Notes: generated by a model not told the origin, from the letters alone. DNA of 64,000 nt from Adiantum capillus-veneris (GCA_014529385.2 CM043960.1:79534832-79598831); one strand, 5' to 3'. Shown: positions 1 through 15,204, numbered from the stretch's first letter. Numbers and translations are program-made.

Positions 1-2
1 GC

Positions 3-4
<2 letters not shown>

Positions 5-67
<63 letters not shown>
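5..67. repeat. (GA)n microsatellite
   Basis: An uninterrupted GA dinucleotide tract of about 31 units lies at the left edge of the window. It is the first of more than fifteen such tracts here, so GA expansion is a general property of this genome region. Confidence 0.97.
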
Positions 68-69
<2 letters not shown>

Positions 70-589
70 TGCAATCGAGCATTACGGAGGCACGGCATAA
101 CGGCGTCTCCCTCTTCTTCGCGGCGAGGGATCGTCCACGACAAGAAGCGTAGAGCGGTGAGTGACACACCATCGCCATCTTTGAACTTACTAGTTTAGGC
201 TTGTTGTGTGCTTGGAGCCATTTGTGGCTCGCACACAGTGTATTGGCAAGTTCCTTGCATTGACACGTGCGACAGACGTGCACATGCTTATACCTGTTGT
301 CATCCACATATTGCATATTCTAGTTTCATCTACCACAAGAATAAACAGTATATGTCATACCCTGATGAATCAGAATATCGTTGGTCACACTCATCATCCA
401 GTAAAGAAATTCTCATAAATCTCAAGTCCAATCTTATAAACACTATCGTGACAAAAAGTCATCATATACCAAGTCCAAATCCAATTTCAAATATAACTCC
501 AAATCAAATCACTTTCATTGTGTACTCGGGTAACAAAATTATACTAGGGACAATGATGACCAACCACTGCAACATGATTTTGTAATCGG
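68..589. other. No recognisable gene; GC-richer patch with a donor-like site
   Basis: The first ~120 bases after the GA tract are GC-richer than the rest of the window and end at a GCG|GTGAGT splice-donor-like site near 157. This could be a non-coding first exon of a gene starting to the left, but nothing downstream supports it. The remainder is AT-rich with only short chance reading frames. Confidence 0.3.
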
Positions 590-790
590 TGTTGCCTAAA
601 TTGACAAATCAACACCAATGAACCGTGCTACCTAAATCGGCGCATCTGCACTGGTGCTGCCTAAATCGATGAATCTGACTATTATTGTGTAAACAATTGA
701 AATTGTTTTTTGTTGGTGTGCTGTCTAAATCTGTAAATCTATACCAGGATGAATATCTACACACTGCCTAAATTGGCAAATCTATGTGCA
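590..790. repeat. Diverged short tandem repeat based on GCCTAAATYGRCAAATCT
   Basis: Four to five degenerate copies of a phrase close to GCCTAAATCGACAAATCT recur at intervals of roughly 40-90 bases, each followed by a variable ACC/GTGCT segment. It looks like an old decaying minisatellite. Confidence 0.5.
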
Positions 791-1704
791 TGTGACAATG
801 GACATGCAAGACATAGAAATTAAAAAACATTTATAACCTGTTGAAGACCAAATTGGTGTATAGTTGAGGAGTAGAGTACATATAAATAGTTGATTATAAG
901 AGTAGTTATATAGCTTACTATTTGATACAATATGGTTAGTATTTTGTCACTTGATGTTCTATCCAGCTCTTTTGAATCATTTAGTAGTTGAACATGTTAA
1001 AGAAGGTTAATAATAAAATGCAATTTAAGATAAATTATTGGATTGAATATTGTAGAAGAAATAAACATACGGAGATTAACAACTTGTGATGTGATTAACT
1101 TTGAAAACATAACATAGGGTCAGTTGTGTAGGAGGTTGCCAGATATATAAACATGAAGTTAGTAATAAACAGGAGATATATAGGTCCTGGAGGTCGAAAT
1201 CATACTGTAGTGCAGACATATTGTATTGCAAGTATTGAACTTGATGTGCCAAAAGGGAAATGGATTGATAAGGGTGTGTATACTCATTCAAAGCTTGAGG
1301 GTCAAGGAGGTAAACCAATGAAAAATGTGAGTTTAGATCTTTAAAATGTTAACTTTTCAAAAATGTGTTTCATTATTTCTTAGTTGGGTCAGGTTGGTGC
1401 AATGGGAATTATAAGGGACCTAATAAAGTTAAAGAGAACAATGGTGGATTAGGTTTTTGATATTGTACAGGGGTAAGTTAGTTGTTAAAGCAGAATAAAA
1501 ATGTGAGTAGATTTGAGAAGAGGTAGCAATTGGGGAGAAAAGGGGGAAACTTATAAATAGTACATAAGACTCAAAACAAGCAAGTAAAAGATGCTATTTT
1601 GCGGCTAAATTAAATGACAAAATTTGAGAGAAAAGTGAGAGTGCGTGTACAAAATAAAGTGGTTTGCCCTGTTTTTGAAAACAGTAAAAAGCCTAGGAAA
1701 ACAA
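791..1704. other. AT-rich intergenic DNA, nothing recognised
   Basis: Only short frames without recognisable domains occur on either strand. No structural RNA or repeat unit is evident. Confidence 0.5.
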
Positions 1705-2064
1705 GTCACCCCAAAGAAGACGTTCATTAGATGCCTGAGAAATTCTTACAAGAGTTTTCTAATCTTCTCTACATCTTTCATCATTAAGAATGATTAATAT
1801 CCTAAGAGAGAGATTATGATCTTGTCTACATAGGAAATCACCATGTTGTATGTGGTCTAGAATCAACATATGTTTCAGGGGATAGCTAAATACAATGGTT
1901 TACTTGATTGTTGTCCTGATGATTAGTGGTTTAACTAATGTGTGAGCTTAAGGATTGTAGGTTGGAGATTGTGAAGGAGGCTTGTGTTGTGGCTTGGCTC
2001 CCAAATAATTAGCTTTTGTAAGTGATTCTCAAAAAATTTATTTGTGGTAGATTGTTCTAGGCAA
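1705..2064. repeat. Direct repeat copy 1 (~360 bp)
   Basis: This segment begins GTCACCCCAAAGAAGACG and ends TTCTAGGCAA. It recurs in the same orientation at 2843-3208 with scattered substitutions and small indels. The copies are about 780 bases apart. Two same-orientation copies around a non-coding interior resemble a small non-autonomous LTR (TRIM-like) element, but the termini are not TG...CA and I found no target duplication, so a local duplication is equally possible. Confidence 0.85.
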
Positions 2065-2842
2065 AATTTCCCCTCTCATTTGCAAATGTACAATGCTTTT
2101 CACATTAGCAAAGGTCACTAGTAAGATGTCTTTAATGCTAAATTCCCCCTTTTCGTTGAAAATGTACAATACTTTTCACATCAGCATTTTGAGACCCTTT
2201 AAAGGGCCCCTCCTATCACACACAATTTATGAAAACCCACTTGTACTTGTAAACGGATGTAGACAAAGAAGAGCAATTGCTGCCTGGAAAGATATTACTG
2301 GGCATTAGGAAGAGAATTGGGTCTAGGAGGGCCGCTTTATTTGGAAGTTTAAGGAAGTCTAACCTTTTATATTAAGAAAGTAATCAAAGGATAGCTTTTG
2401 AATTCAAACAAGTGCAACAACTAGTTAATTATTTGAATTTAAAGTTTCTCCCAAAATGGAATTTAAAATCTAGTGGGTAAAACCATATCACGTAGCATAT
2501 CTATAGAACGAGCTCGCCGCGTAGATTGTAGATCTATGATCTCCGCTCAAATCGGAGGTTGTATGTGGGAATTATGGAAGGCCGCAAAACATAAAACTTT
2601 CCACCTCCTTTTTTGGGAGAAAAGTGCATCCTTTAACCACTCTTACATCTCTTACACACCCACCATTCTTGCACACATGACGTATACCTATTTTTCAAAA
2701 TGTTAATCACCTCCATAAGCTCATGGAAAATAAAGAGGCCCTCCTACACCCCATCCTCTTCCTAATGAAAGATAGCTAGATCATGAGCCCACCACTACTT
2801 GGATTAGAAAAGTGTACAATAGATGCATCTTAACATTCCAAG
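2065..2842. other. Interior between the direct repeats
   Basis: AT-rich DNA without a convincing reading frame. A short internal duplication around TTTGCAAATGTACAATGCTTTTCACATTAGC (near 2079-2110) recurs as GAAAATGTACAATACTTTTCACATCAGC near 2157. No primer-binding site or polypurine tract is obvious at the borders. Confidence 0.4.
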
Positions 2843-3208
2843 GTCACCCCAAAGAAGACGTTTGTTGGATGCCTGAGAAATTCTTGCAAGATTTTTCTAA
2901 TCTTCTCTCCATATTTCATCATTAAGAATGATTAATATCCCTACTAAGAGAGAGATTATGATCTTGTCAACATAGGAAATCACCATGTTGTATGTGGTCT
3001 AGCATTGGCATATGTTTTAGGGGATAGCTAAACTTACAATGCTTTACTTGATTGTTGTCTTGATGATTAGTGGTTTAACTAATGTGTGAGCTTGAGGATT
3101 GTAGGTTGGAGATTGTGAAGGAGGCTTGTGTTGTGGCTTGACTCCCAAATCATTCGTTTTTGTCAGTGATTCTCAATAAATTAATTTGTGGTAGATTATT
3201 CTAGGCAA
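2843..3208. repeat. Direct repeat copy 2 (~365 bp)
   Basis: Second copy of the 1705-2064 segment, same orientation. Similarity starts at GTCACCCC and stops abruptly after TTCTAGGCAA on the right, which defines the repeat edges. Confidence 0.85.
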
Positions 3209-3483
3209 TAACCTAATAATATAGAACCCTTTTTTAGAATTCTTGTGGATGAGATCTCACATGAAAATAGCTACTTGTAAAAAAAGGGGCATCTATTTTG
3301 GCACAACTTTGTTAAATGCCTAAGAGCGATAGTGTATCATACACTTTGGGGGCTAGGATTTAAGACCAATAGGGTGTAAGATTCTAAGATTCTTTGTTAT
3401 TCTATCTTTGTGTTCTTAAATATGGAGTTTAATATTTTTTCTCTTTCCTTCCAAATCTCTACCTTATACCGTATGGTGGGAGG

Positions 3484-6029
<2,546 letters not shown>

Positions 6030-7329
6030 TGGAGGATTCTTAGTAGTTGAACTTCCTCTTTTCTAAAGTCTTGACAACTTTGTTGAACTTGGCAGCACTG
6101 GCAACAATTTTTACTTTGATTGAGAGATCTCTAAATGGGTTGTTTAACAATGTGCTTTGGTATGCCATGTGCCTTGCTTGCAGATATTTAGTGTGCAGGT
6201 TGAAGGTGGTAGAGTCCATCTCAAAAAAATCCCATCATGAAGGCTTCTTCAAACGTTTTCATATAGTGGGACGATAGAAACATCAACCTCGCATATATCC
6301 CCATAATAATATTCTTTGAGGGGGATTCTATCTCATATTCATGTTGATGCCGTCTTTTCCTTCTAGGAAGACCTCCCAAGGGTGTTCAGCCTTGTCAATG
6401 TCCTCGAATGCTTTGATGTAGGTAAGGATCATCTTGGCAATTGTGCAGGTCATAGCTAGCACATTCCTCATCAATGTGATTACAAATTTGATTGTATGTA
6501 CCATAGAAGATTTTATTGACTTATGGTTGTGAAAAAACTTTGCGCTTACTTATTGTTGATGTAGAAGGAATATATACAAGAAGTCAATGATGAGGGTTTC
6601 TAGATTAGGGTCTAAAACCTGGATGACCAAAGGGAAAAACCCGGTGGAAAAAAAGTGCCTTTGGTATACGCTCTTATTGGAGTTGAGAATTCGGACTTGA
6701 AGTACGTGTCATGCAAGGTCAGTGCTTGGGAGAAACAAAGGAAGAGTGCTTGGGGACACTCTATATGCACATGAGAGATTTATCAAACAAAAGCATGTAG
6801 TGCTAGATATGGAGATGATGGGTGATTCAAGGAACAAATGTAGCACATGTGACATCAAAGGACGTCTCAATAGCTTCCATGTTTCCAAAAAGGGTTTTTG
6901 ATGTAGAAGCTTCTCCACTCATTCCTCACTGTGCTGAGTGCGTGAGTGTCTTTTGGACTTCCTCCTTCACCTACCACTATACTAAAGCTTTCTCCTTCAG
7001 CCTCTTTGCTTTCATTTTGTCTCGTTTTCCTTTCCATGATCTTCTTCCAAAAGTTCTTACCGATATCTTCTCAATTTGTGTTTGAACAGGCAATGCGGGT
7101 TATTGCGTTTTTAGCAGCTTCTTGAGCTTGAGCTCGAGTCATCACGTTTAAAGGAATGGTGGGTTCTACCTCGGATCTGCTTGAAGAAGGAATTACGCCT
7201 ACACCGTCATTGTTGCTTTCCCCCTGTAATTTGGATTTTTAGCACAGTGTTGGCGTAGATCGTCTATCCCACAACGTTCACAATATACAATAATTCAATT
7301 TGTGGACCCTTGTTTGGACAACTTTGTGC
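6030..7329 (-). pseudogene. Decayed retroelement coding remnant downstream of a gag relic
   Basis: Reading the minus strand on from the gag relic at 7330-8856, stretches with codon-like character continue (for example around 7085-7230 and 6040-6300) but are broken by many stops and frame changes. No protease, reverse transcriptase or integrase motif is legible. Assignment to the same element rests only on adjacency and strand. Confidence 0.3.
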
Positions 7330-8856
7330 CTAATGTTCACCTCCACACTCATAGCATGGACCTTCCTGTTTCATAGGTGGTGATCCAGCCAATGGTTTTT
7401 CTTGCCTGGTAAGAATGTTCTTTGAACCATACTCCTGATTGGTTATGAACATAAGCGTATTTGTATCCATGGAGTACCGATTTCTCATGGGTTGTGGAAC
7501 ATACGTTGGTTGAGCGTAGTTGATTACTACTCTACCATCATTCAGAAGAGGTGGATGTTGCCCTAGCATTTGTTGATAGTTCAATTGAGTGCTACACCAT
7601 GGAGTGGGATGATCCCCTCCATAAGTATTACATCTTTTCAATTGAGGCTGTCGTACAATTTGGATCTTTATGTAGCCTTGGTTTATTCTTCTAATCACCC
7701 CCTCAACCACTTGATCAATGATTGGTTCCCAAGGAGTTTGAACAACTCTCTTTGGTGTTGATTTTCTCTTTGGATTTGTATCTTCAACCACCTCTCCATA
7801 GGCCTTGCCATTGTCACCTACATATAGAGATTCTCTAGTGACTTGCTCAAACATTGTGCATCCTTTTAAATGTAGGTCCTTTTTTAGAGTCTCATTTTCC
7901 AAGCCCTCTATGAAGAGAACTGATAGTCTCTCATCTTGCGGTAGCTCTCTCACACGACATCTGTCTATGTACTTTTTGAAGCGAAGCAGAGCTTCCTTCA
8001 CTCTTTCATTCTTTTTTTGTTTGAAAGCGTATATATGTGACACTATGTTGTGTTTGATTCCCCTTTTTGAGGACTCATCTACAAACTCTTGTAAGAGTTG
8101 TGCTATGTTGAGAAAATCATCTCTATTTAGTGGTTAAAACTAAGTCAAATCCGTTTCTTCTAATGTCAACCCAAATCCCTCATACTGAGTATGGAAATCT
8201 CCAATCTTTTCAGCTCTCAGAACTTGTTTGAAGAGAGAGACATGAGCATATGGATCCCCTGACCCATCGTACTTTGTCTTGACACATTGAGCCACTTGAT
8301 ATGGTCTTAATCGTTGTGGTTCAGTCACTAATCTAACCAATTCATGGTCTCTTGGAAAGATGTCTCTCACTCTCTCCTATGGTCTTGGAGAGAATCCCGG
8401 TGGAATCCTCTCTGATGTGTACTCTGGCATCATTTTTGGTTGAAAGCAAGAAGGAATCGGGGTATCCTTGTATGTGTATCTCTCTAGATCAATTGGATCG
8501 ACAAGTTTGTACTCACGTCCAAACTTATCTACCATCAAAACTTGCACTCCATGGGCATCTATATATGTGAAGGCATAGAGGTTCTTATGGATTGTCAACT
8601 CTCCAGCATAGGGTTCTACACACTTGTAGAAGATGTATGGCTCCCCGTTTGTGAATCTATATATGCCCTCATGATGAGGGTAATTTGTAAGCACTCTCAT
8701 GGATTCATTGGCTTTGATGAATCTCACGTTTGGTTTATTGTGATAAGAGGATGCCTCTCCTCTAGGTATTCTCCCAATCCCCCTGTTGTTGGCATTGCAA
8801 CGGTTTTCATGTCCCTGAGTGGAGTAGAAAACCCCTAGTGGTGAATGATTTATCAT
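7330..8856 (-). pseudogene. gag: Retrotransposon gag-like polyprotein, broken by stops
   Basis: One minus-strand frame runs 8856 to 7330 with stops near 8377, in 8110-8140 and at 7330. The N-terminal ~160 residues match nothing I know. The middle (about 8370-7900) has the helical look of a retrotransposon gag capsid, including YDGSGDPYAHV and a following FKQVL segment, then an arginine/lysine-rich helix. The C-terminus has the start of a CCHC zinc knuckle, CYECGGEH, and its last cysteine (AQSC) lies just beyond a TAG. No LTRs were identified around it. It differs from the gag proteins of the three gypsy elements further right. Confidence 0.6.
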
Positions 8857-9808
8857 GATTAAGGATCACTCAAATCTCTCAAGATAGTACTTGACAAGCC
8901 CAACTTGGCTTATTGCAACTTATCCTTTTTTGCCCCTGGTAAGGTCTCTCAAAAGTCAGGAATTTGTGACTTTTTGGTCTCTAGAAACTGGTCTTGGGGT
9001 ACCCTAAAAGTTTGGAATTTGAAAACCTAGAAAAATTGAGCTCTAAAATTTGGATTACCCACAAGCTTTCTTCCTAGCTATACCTGACTTAATTTGGAGT
9101 TGTCTATCAAAAGTTAGAGAACTTTTAGTGAATTGCACTTGAAACAGCACTCAAAACAGTCTCAGGACCAGAACACAGGAACTTTGGCTTGTATCTTGGT
9201 CTCAAGAAGGTATTTTTTACACAAAACTTGAGATTTGCGATGTACTCAAGTATACAAAAAAATCTTCAATAATTACACAATTGAGGACTACTTGTACCCA
9301 ATCAAGGATTGTAGCCCCCTTATGTATCCAATTTAATATATAAAAGCTATTTTTACCCAATTAATGATTATAAGTCTCATATTGTGCAATGAAAATGTAT
9401 ATCAGTTCAAACCTATGATGGTGTAAAATGCAAGACTTTAAGGATCTTTATATACTCAATACACTAGTACAGGGAATCCGACCCTTGACTATCAACTTGT
9501 TATTTAAATATGCTTATCTTCTAAAACCAACTTCAGCCCTTTTATGGACCAGTGGCTTTGTTGCAATGAGCACGACTCTCCAAAGATTCAATTGCTTTGG
9601 CTTCGTACCTTTGTTTTCGGTGAAGAATTTAAATCTTTTTAGAAATGGTTTTCGTATTAAGAATCACACTCAGCCCAAAAAAAGGACCTGTGACTATAAC
9701 CTTAGGTCAATTCACAAGGAGATAATTGTACTCGGCGCTCGGATACTCTCCCTAGGGATTTGCCTAGTCAAAATGCCAAATTTAATACATGTTTTAATAT
9801 ATACAATT
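8857..9808. other. Non-coding or untranslated DNA left of the hairpin, nothing firm
   Basis: This lies upstream of the minus-strand gag relic and could contain its leader. I find no LTR border. A 127-codon open frame on the plus strand (9428-9811) has no recognisable motif and is probably chance. Confidence 0.4.
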
Positions 9809-9862
9809 TAGCCCGCCAGGCTTCCTCGTTTTCATCAAGAAAATGAAGAAGCCCGCGGGCTA
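9809..9862. repeat. Hairpin, arms TAGCCCGC ... GCGGGCTA
   Basis: The 54 bases form an imperfect inverted repeat with arms of about 25 bases and only a few mismatches around a CAA/TCA centre. Just to the right (9911-10005) further short inverted repeats occur, such as GATTACGT ... ACGTAATC and the near-palindrome CACATGATCGTGATCAC. Confidence 0.75.
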
Positions 9863-10560
9863 AAGAAAGACCCAGCAGGCTTACCGGCTCTAGTGGTTTT
9901 TGCAGGTTACCATCAAAATCACGTTAATAATTAACTTGATTACGTCTTTTTCATGTGTAATTACACACGTTATTAACGTAATCACATGATCGTGATCACA
10001 TCAGTGAAATCCCTGCATGCATGAAGAGGGAAGAGGTGAGAGGAGAGAAGAACAGATATACAAAGCAGTGGGAATATCCTCTGTGTAAGAGTGAGCATTT
10101 TCCTATTGCATGTATTTATTTATAGATTTCTTGAATGCTAAATATTGACTAATAACTATTCACCCAGACATAAAATAACGGGGGTTTCTAATCACCAAGC
10201 CAAAAAAACCGAGCGAAGATAAATCCAAGCAAATTGATACACGATCAACAATGGTGAAAGACAAAAATTATGCCATGCACATTACTTTCACTACCACAAA
10301 TCTGACACTTAATTGATGAGATTTTAAAACCATTATAAAAATTGAATACCAGAGACACAAGCAATCTCTCTATACTTGAAACATATATAATTCAATTCCA
10401 TGTGGTATACATCCTCTCAAAAATAGCCCACCAAAGAGTTTGCGCCTAGATTTGCAAAAAAGTAACCTCGTAAGCCTACAATACTATCCGAAAACCTCCT
10501 AAAGCATAAACAACTCCACTTTTGTAAGCAAGAAAAAACAAGTGCCTAAAGCAAGCAAGA

Positions 10561-10564
<4 letters not shown>
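9863..10564. other. Intergenic DNA with short inverted repeats, no gene
   Basis: AT-rich sequence with clustered short inverted repeats at its left end. No reading frame of interest. Confidence 0.4.

Positions 10565-10608
<44 letters not shown>
10565..10608. repeat. (TC)n microsatellite
   Basis: An uninterrupted TC tract of 22 units, the complement of the GA class seen elsewhere in the window. Confidence 0.97.
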
Positions 10609-10611
<3 letters not shown>

Positions 10612-12274
10612 TTCGGAGTGCTAGATCGACACTAAAATGATGGAGGAAATGAGAGCAGTAAGGTGTAGATGCACCCGCTGCAACTGCATCGATGGCATAT
10701 GTAGTGGCAATGATAAAGTGATGTGCACAATGAATGCATGATGAGCTCAAGCATACCAAACTGCCTCATGACCATCTCAACAAGATTCTTGAGGTATGAT
10801 TTTTCTACCACTTTTTACCAGACTTGACTAACAATTAATCCATGTTGAGATCTGCTAGGAGCACAAGAGAAGGGCCCATTCTATGAGGCTCATGTGAAAT
10901 AGGTAGATGTTTAGTTGTTTCTTTGCTTAGTTGTGAAAAAAGCTGATTTTTTTCTAAAGTCTCTTTTACTCAAACAGATTTATAGACAATGAAATTCTTA
11001 AGTGAAGCTTGCAAGTGAAAATTGGGCTTGTATGTATAGACAAGACCATGAAAGGGGAGAAATCAACCAAGGAAGCATAGAAGGTTGTTAGCTCTTTTCA
11101 AAATGGTTGCATCACATTGAGAGTGTTCCTTTGGAAGTTAGTACTTGTGAAGGAAACTCGATATCTATGCTTGAGAGAAAAATTGATACAATCATAGTTA
11201 TATTGGAAAATCTGAGTAAAACAGAGTTCATTTCAAAGAATTTAGCAGGTAATTGTACATGCAAGTTAAATTGATTGAGAGGTTAACAAGTCTAGCTGTC
11301 ATGGATCTGATTGTTGTCTTCTGAAGGTATTTTGATGAGAGGAGGCAGTAAAAGAGTTGTGGCAAGCTTTAGTTTACTAGTTACCAAAAGTTGTCGCCTC
11401 GCTTAAGTTCCCTGGCAGCTTGTGCAACACTGGTTTCTAAGCTACATCTTAATTATTTGAAACTCTCTAATTGCAATTTTAGGGATAAAATAAATCTTGA
11501 ATAGGTGCCTTGCAGGGACCTACAAAAGGCTGCTTGAATTGATCATTTTGCTTCTAGAACCACTTTGCAGCATGAGGGCAATTTCTTGCCTAACGAGTCT
11601 ATCATGATCATTGAACAGAAGCGATCTGACCCAGAGCCAAATGCAAGTTCTTTTGCAGAAAAAAGGCCCAAGTATCAAGTGCATTTGCATGCAGGATGCA
11701 TAGGTAAAGTCATGAAGCAACATTTTCTTAAAAGTTCCTATCCAGTGAGTGCTCTCACTAAGATATCCATTCTTGTCTCACTCACATAATGGCAATTTAA
11801 AGCTTCCAAAGCCTTCCAGGATCCTTTCTAGCAGCACGTAAACAAGAGCAACCAAAACAAGTGCATAGTTGTTTCTTCTATACACTGACATATATGGCTG
11901 CAATCCAATGCCTCGGTCCCTTTAATCATGGAAAAAAAGCCCTTGCATTGCAAGTGTCGTGGTACTGTCGTCAACATCATGTCGTCTCTCCATCCTTTTC
12001 CCAAGAGCCACATGATTGAATTATTTGCATGCCCGTGGTGCCACTTTCTTTGCCTAATGCGCCACTTTCTTTGCTACTGGCACCACATGCTACAACACAT
12101 CCCTATTTTGCTTGACATTTAAAAAAAAAGAAATGACTCTACTCATATGACACTACCCCTCCCTAGTCTTCTCCCTACCCGCATGACCCTACCCTCTGTA
12201 GTCTTCTTACAACCGTTTTTAAAAAAAAGAAATGAGCTGCAATAGCCATACCCCTCCCTAGTCTTCTCCCTACC
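10609..12274. other. Intergenic DNA, no gene recognised
   Basis: Short frames of 60-75 codons occur on both strands between 11,520 and 12,120 but none shows a domain. From about 12,140 the phrase CCCCTCCCTAGTCTTCTCCCTACCC appears repeatedly and leads into the hairpin at 12,275. Confidence 0.45.
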
Positions 12275-12371
12275 CTCATGACCCTACCCCTCCCTGGTCT
12301 GTTGTTGCAACCAGTCCATGCCGATGCGGACTGGTTGCAGCAACAGACTAGGGAGGGGAAGGGTCCATGAG
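12275..12371. repeat. Long hairpin: ~44-bp arms, 10-nt loop
   Basis: The left arm (12275-12317) and right arm (12328-12371) are reverse complements with few mismatches and two single-base bulges. The loop is ATGCCGATGC. The arm sequence also occurs without its partner twice upstream (12,150-12,260), so the hairpin belongs to a small repeat family. A foldback element or a young miRNA-like precursor are both possible. Confidence 0.85.
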
Positions 12372-12440
12372 GTTAGGGTGGGTTCTATTAGAAAAAAATA
12401 TTATTGATATAAATCTGCTCAATGATTTTATACATATGGT

Positions 12441-12491
12441 GAACCTGCTGGAACCGTTCAGCACCGGTGCGGACTGGTTTTGGCAGGTTTC
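12441..12491. repeat. Second imperfect palindrome centred on GCACCGGTGC
   Basis: About 50 bases read similarly on both strands. The arms GAACCTGC and GGCAGGTTTC flank GGAACC/TGGTTTT, and the perfect core is GCACCGGTGC. Part of it (TGCGGACTGGTT) matches the hairpin at 12,275-12,371, suggesting common origin. Confidence 0.7.
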
Positions 12492-13793
12492 ACAAGAGCA
12501 TGGACAATGTGAGAGGCCAGTGAACAAAAAAGGCTTTAACAACATAAACTTATTGCACAACAGAACCTATATTGCAATGGTTGCCAATAGAAGAAGCTTT
12601 GATGGTAAGTTTTTCTGCATGCAAAGCTTCAACACAAACTCTTTCAACACTAAATAGCATGCGTCCTTTGTGAAAAGGGCACCTGTGTTGCAGTTATACA
12701 CCCATATCAAAAAAAATATACCTATAAAACGTCATTATACACCGAAATCCCGAATAATCACCGAATAGCCATTTTATTTTTTTTCAATCAAAAGATCTTT
12801 CGATCGAAATATTTTTTGTTTGAAAAATCTTTCAATCAATTTTTTTTTATATAACCACCGTTGCCGGTTTTGATCAAAACCAGGGACTGTAGGAGAAGGA
12901 GCATTAGATAGCTACAACTTAAGGTATAATTTGAAGTTAATATTTTTTCTAACTTGTTTTTGTGTGTTGTGCCAGACTCGTATGGTGTAGTTGTTTTTCT
13001 CTCACCACAATGTTGGCTTGTAGGTTATAGGCCACTTCGTGGTGTGTAGCCATCCAGATCACTCCAGAAGTGGGTGGAAATTAGTCACTTTTCTCGTGTT
13101 GTGCAGCCACTTGGATCACCGCAAAGAAGAGTTTTAGGACGAACTTAGATTCTCACTCGTGTGGTGCAATAGTCTTATCCCTCACCACAGGGCTGAGTTA
13201 GAATTTAGTGGTCAACTCGTGGAGTGCAATAGGCATGATGCTACGCCTGTCACTTCAGAGTGACCTATAGGTTTCTCAATTTTAGATTGTCTCAAATCAA
13301 ACTTTGTATCACGTAGAAATGCAAGAGTTTTTCTCTTCAAGTAGAGTGTGGAGAGATGCATAGTTTATGACCTCTTCATTTTTGTGTGACACACTGTTTA
13401 CTCTTATGTTTTGAACTCCAAAGACACATCATTGTTCATCACTAGATGACATACGATATTTGGCCTGCATCTGAGATTGTAATTGTCCGCTGATGCTTGT
13501 GTTGTGAGTTCCACACACTTCATCAAGGATTGGATTAAGTCATATCATTGTTCTTACTACATAGAAATATGTTGATGGTTGTGCTTTGCGTTCCACACAC
13601 TTCATCAGGGATTAGATTGATTAAACTATCAATCAACATTACGTCAACGTCCAAGACTTGTGTTGAGTGTACCTCACACAAGCTCGGTTGTTCACATTCA
13701 CGCTCCGATTGTTTACGTGTATTATGTAACACACATAAAAGGGTCCAGTTCTTCTTGTGATGAGAGTCCCTCACACTCTTGGCCTGTTTACCT

Positions 13794-13827
<34 letters not shown>

Positions 13828-15199
13828 TTGTGTATTCTCATCTCCATTGTACATTTTATGTATTGCAATCATAATTTATTGTCGTTTGCTATGAATTATG
13901 TCAATTGTGTATGGACTAGGATCATGACATGATTTTGAGAGTTTCCCCTCCCTTCTGACAACGTTTATGTTTTAAAATTATATCTTGCAGCTATGGCGGA
14001 TATTAAGCTGACAAAACATAAAAAAAAATTCACCTTCGAAGTGATAGTACGTCACTTTCATCACATGCCAGAGCCTAAAATTCATTGTTGCCTAAACCCC
14101 TATACTCGGAACATTATTACCAGTTCATAGAGGCCTTAGGAAGTCTATATTATTTGAGCAGCTTTAGCATGCATTTACGCCCACTGCTTTTGACATATCT
14201 CTAATGACATCAGGTTCATTATTGAACATGGTCAAGCAGTCTATTGGACAGATTGCAAAGATTTTTCAGGATCTAAAAAATATTGAAATCATTAGTTTTC
14301 CAGGCATAGCTACTCTCACACAACTTGTGCAACTGTGGATAAGAGAGTGCACTCCACATGGCAGTCAACCTGCCATTCACAATTATGTAACCATTGAAGG
14401 AACAATAGAGCTGTTCCAAAATGACATTTTGCAGATAATAAACGCTCTTCTTTAGACCATAATGTATCTACTGCGCATGACTATCTCCACAATGACCTTC
14501 ACTCTCGCAACATGATACTTCACTTTGGACAGAAGGGGGTCTATGCAGGCATTGTGGATTGGGGGTCATGTACAAAGACCCCCACAATGGAATGATTTCC
14601 TCCTCTCCGCAACTTGCAAATAGAAACTAGAAATCAGAGCGAGAGAGATTTTCCATGGGCTGCCTCAGAATGCATATCTACTAATCCCCTCCCTGGAATA
14701 AATCCATGGATATTTACTGCATGTACCATACTTGTAAACGGCTCTTGAAGTGCATGGAAGTGCCACAAGAGCAAAATAAAAGGAATTTTTTAGGCAATGT
14801 ACTTATCCACCTTGAGAGTGGCAAGAAAAACAATCCCTTAGCTCGACCTAACGCTTTTGATCTTTCCCTGTGTCTAAATGGTGCCCATAGAGTGGGCTAT
14901 GACATTGTAATGTTTCTGATCTACGAGCAACTGATGATTAAAGTGATGAATTATTTATTGTCCTCATGTTGTGCTTGTAAATTATATATTGATCAAGTTA
15001 TCTTGTCTCTTTCCAACGACATGGTGATAAATATTATGTCTCTTTCTTGCAGCATGATTAAGTTATCCTGTCTATTCCTTTGAAGATTTGAAAGTAATAA
15101 CTTGTTAACTTTAGGATAAGTCTTTCTAATGATGATATACTCACTTGATTGGCAAACATGAAAGAAGAACTTAACCACACTGAAGCACATGCCATCTAC

Positions 15200-15204
<5 letters not shown>
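12492..15204. other. Intergenic DNA with local low-order repeats; no gene
   Basis: A degenerate repeat of the phrase 'ACTCGTGTGGTGCAATAG ... CTCACCACA' occurs at 12,975-13,270, and 'TTCCACACACTTCATCARGGATT' occurs twice at 13,508-13,620. A (CT)n tract lies at 13,801-13,827. Open frames at 14,204-14,455 and 14,706-15,083 have no recognisable domain. Confidence 0.4.

Noticed and set aside
1705-3208. Calling the direct-repeat pair a TRIM retrotransposon
   Set aside because: Ends are not TG...CA, no target duplication was found and no primer-binding site or polypurine tract is visible.
9428-9811. 127-codon ORF
   Set aside because: Isolated, with no recognisable domain, atypical composition and no neighbouring exons or promoter signals.
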